5,485 nt of DNA from NCBI GenBank assembly GCA_022545805.1, contig JAKEIJ010000048.1, positions 1 to 5,485 of the forward strand. The letters are read 5' to 3'. This document shows, piece after piece, positions 4,671 through 5,485 of the stretch. The notes beneath the pieces were generated by a model, which made no database searches, was not told the DNA's origin, and was given only the letters and a program-made list of their open reading frames with translations. The stretch's first letter is position 1. Every line of letters begins with the position of its first letter. A program made the translations under genes and the position numbers. Source of the DNA: Nitrosotalea sp. (GTDB lineage Archaea; Thermoproteota; Nitrososphaeria; Nitrososphaerales; Nitrosopumilaceae).

Positions 4671-5485
4671 TCAAATCGTAGTCACAAGAACGCTATTTTC
4701 TTGCGGGATAAATGTGTGCTCTGCCTGTGCGACTCTTTGCTCGTTTGCCTCTACAAGTATTGGGTATGACCTGACAACTTTGTACTTGATCAATCTTTCA
4801 AGTAATTCCCTTGCAGTTTTTTCATCATATTCTGGAATGAACCATCGCAATGCAAATGGTAACATGTTGAATTTTTGCCATATGAAATCAATCATCTTGT
4901 TGGCATCGTCGTCCTTTGTTCTTTTTCTTGTAACAAGTGAGAAAATGTTTCTTACCTTTCCTTCTCGCACAAAACCAGAACCATCTGATGTGGTAACAAA
5001 CGGTTCACATGCGTATGCTTCTGTAGATTGGAATGAAAATGATCCGATTGACCATATGTTTGGAACAGATTTTCCAGCATGAATCGTATATTGTTCAAGA
5101 GAGTGACCACTAAGATTTGCAATGGGTATTCCACCCATCTGTTTTGTTGTATTTTCTATCGTCTTTCCAACATCACTTGACTTCGCACCTACTTTTATTA
5201 TTGACATGGCTTCTCTAAGTGCGGCCTCTGCTGCTTGGACTAGAAAATCGTATTTTGGATCATAGCATACAGTAACAGCAGTGTCTGCAATGTGGCCGTT
5301 TATCTGGACACCTAAATCGATTTTTAAAAGATCAGTATCCTTTACTGTTATCTTGTCATTTGGCTCTGCTGTGTAATGTGCGGCAATCTCGTTTAAGCTT
5401 ACATTGACCGGAAATGCACACTTGGCGCCTTTGCTCATAATTTCTTTTTCAATGGAATTGCATATCTCTTCAAGGGTAAAGCCGA
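4671..5485 (-). CDS. map: Type II methionine aminopeptidase (5' end outside window)
   Basis: This enzyme removes the initiator methionine from nascent proteins in the cytoplasm. All metal ligands and catalytic residues of the archaeal type II enzyme can be seen. Counting from the Met at 5438, these are H21 (SLNEIAAHYT), D41 (LLKIDLG), D52 (GHIADTAVT), H112 (SGHSLEQYTIHAG), E145 (AYACEPFVT) and E240 (QAEHTF), with spacing that agrees with Pyrococcus furiosus MetAP D82, D93, H153, E187 and E280. Residues between E145 and E240 hold the helical insertion that defines type II enzymes. The C-terminus SVLVTTI is the usual end of the family. The reading frame is open through 5485 with the family-like sequence GFTLEEICNSIEKEI before that Met, so 5438 is not the start; by alignment to the P. 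furiosus numbering about 27 residues are missing. No damage is visible. Confidence 0.95.
   Translation of the reverse strand, partial: GFTLEEICNSIEKEIMSKGAKCAFPVNVSLNEIAAHYTAEPNDKITVKDTDLLKIDLGVQINGHIADTAVTVCYDPKYDFLVQAAEAALREAMSIIKVGAKSSDVGKTIENTTKQMGGIPIANLSGHSLEQYTIHAGKSVPNIWSIGSFSFQSTEAYACEPFVTTSDGSGFVREGKVRNIFSLVTRKRTKDDDANKMIDFIWQKFNMLPFALRWFIPEYDEKTARELLERLIKYKVVRSYPILVEANEQRVAQAEHTFIPQENSVLVTTI

Noticed and set aside
4714..5082. Plus-strand frame of 122 codons opposite the aminopeptidase
   Set aside because: The minus strand carries all the catalytic residues of MetAP here; the plus frame shows no recognisable family and is a shadow.
1..5485. CRISPR array, insertion sequence, tRNA or att site
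   Set aside because: No regularly spaced repeats, transposase-like protein, terminal inverted repeats or tRNA T-loop motif were seen on either strand.

Overview
The window looks like a stretch of an AT-rich archaeal chromosome, most likely an ammonia-oxidising thaumarchaeon (Nitrososphaerota, Nitrosopumilales-like). The evidence is an archaeal type II methionine aminopeptidase, a DUF1512 family membrane-anchored protein (an archaeal family), a stand-alone MetRS-beta/CsaA-type tRNA-binding protein, and TATA-like boxes placed about 24-28 bp upstream of start codons, as expected for archaeal leaderless genes. The lineage assignment is an inference from protein style, not from a search.

Layout. 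1-156 (-): N-terminus of a membrane-anchored protein, probably a family 2 glycosyltransferase, cut by the window edge. 162-578 (-): SRPBCC/START-like lipid- or ligand-binding protein, directly upstream of and probably co-transcribed with the first. 741-1067 (+): OB-fold tRNA-binding protein, divergent from the SRPBCC gene. 1079-2524 (-): GlcD-type FAD-linked 2-hydroxyacid dehydrogenase, convergent with the tRNA-binding gene and interrupted by an in-frame TAA at 1220-1222; 46 well-conserved codons follow in the same frame. 2525-2998: a 474-base gap without protein genes that holds the glcD promoter, a candidate structured non-coding RNA of about 220 nt (2693-2914) with its own promoter and T-run terminator, and then the DUF1512 promoter. 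2999-4120 and 4117-4305 (+): a two-gene operon of DUF1512 protein and a small zinc-ribbon protein, joined by an ATGA overlap. 4399-4653 (+): small two-helix membrane protein with a CxC-x10-CxC extracytoplasmic loop. 4671-5485 (-): methionine aminopeptidase, missing its first roughly 27 residues at the right edge.

How it fits together. The window is mostly housekeeping: protein maturation (MetAP), tRNA handling, and oxidation of a hydroxyacid. The parts that do not fit routine annotation are the multi-branched RNA at 2693-2914, which I could not match to SRP RNA, RNase P RNA, rRNA, tRNA or a riboswitch; the nonsense codon in glcD; and the cysteine-rich small membrane protein.
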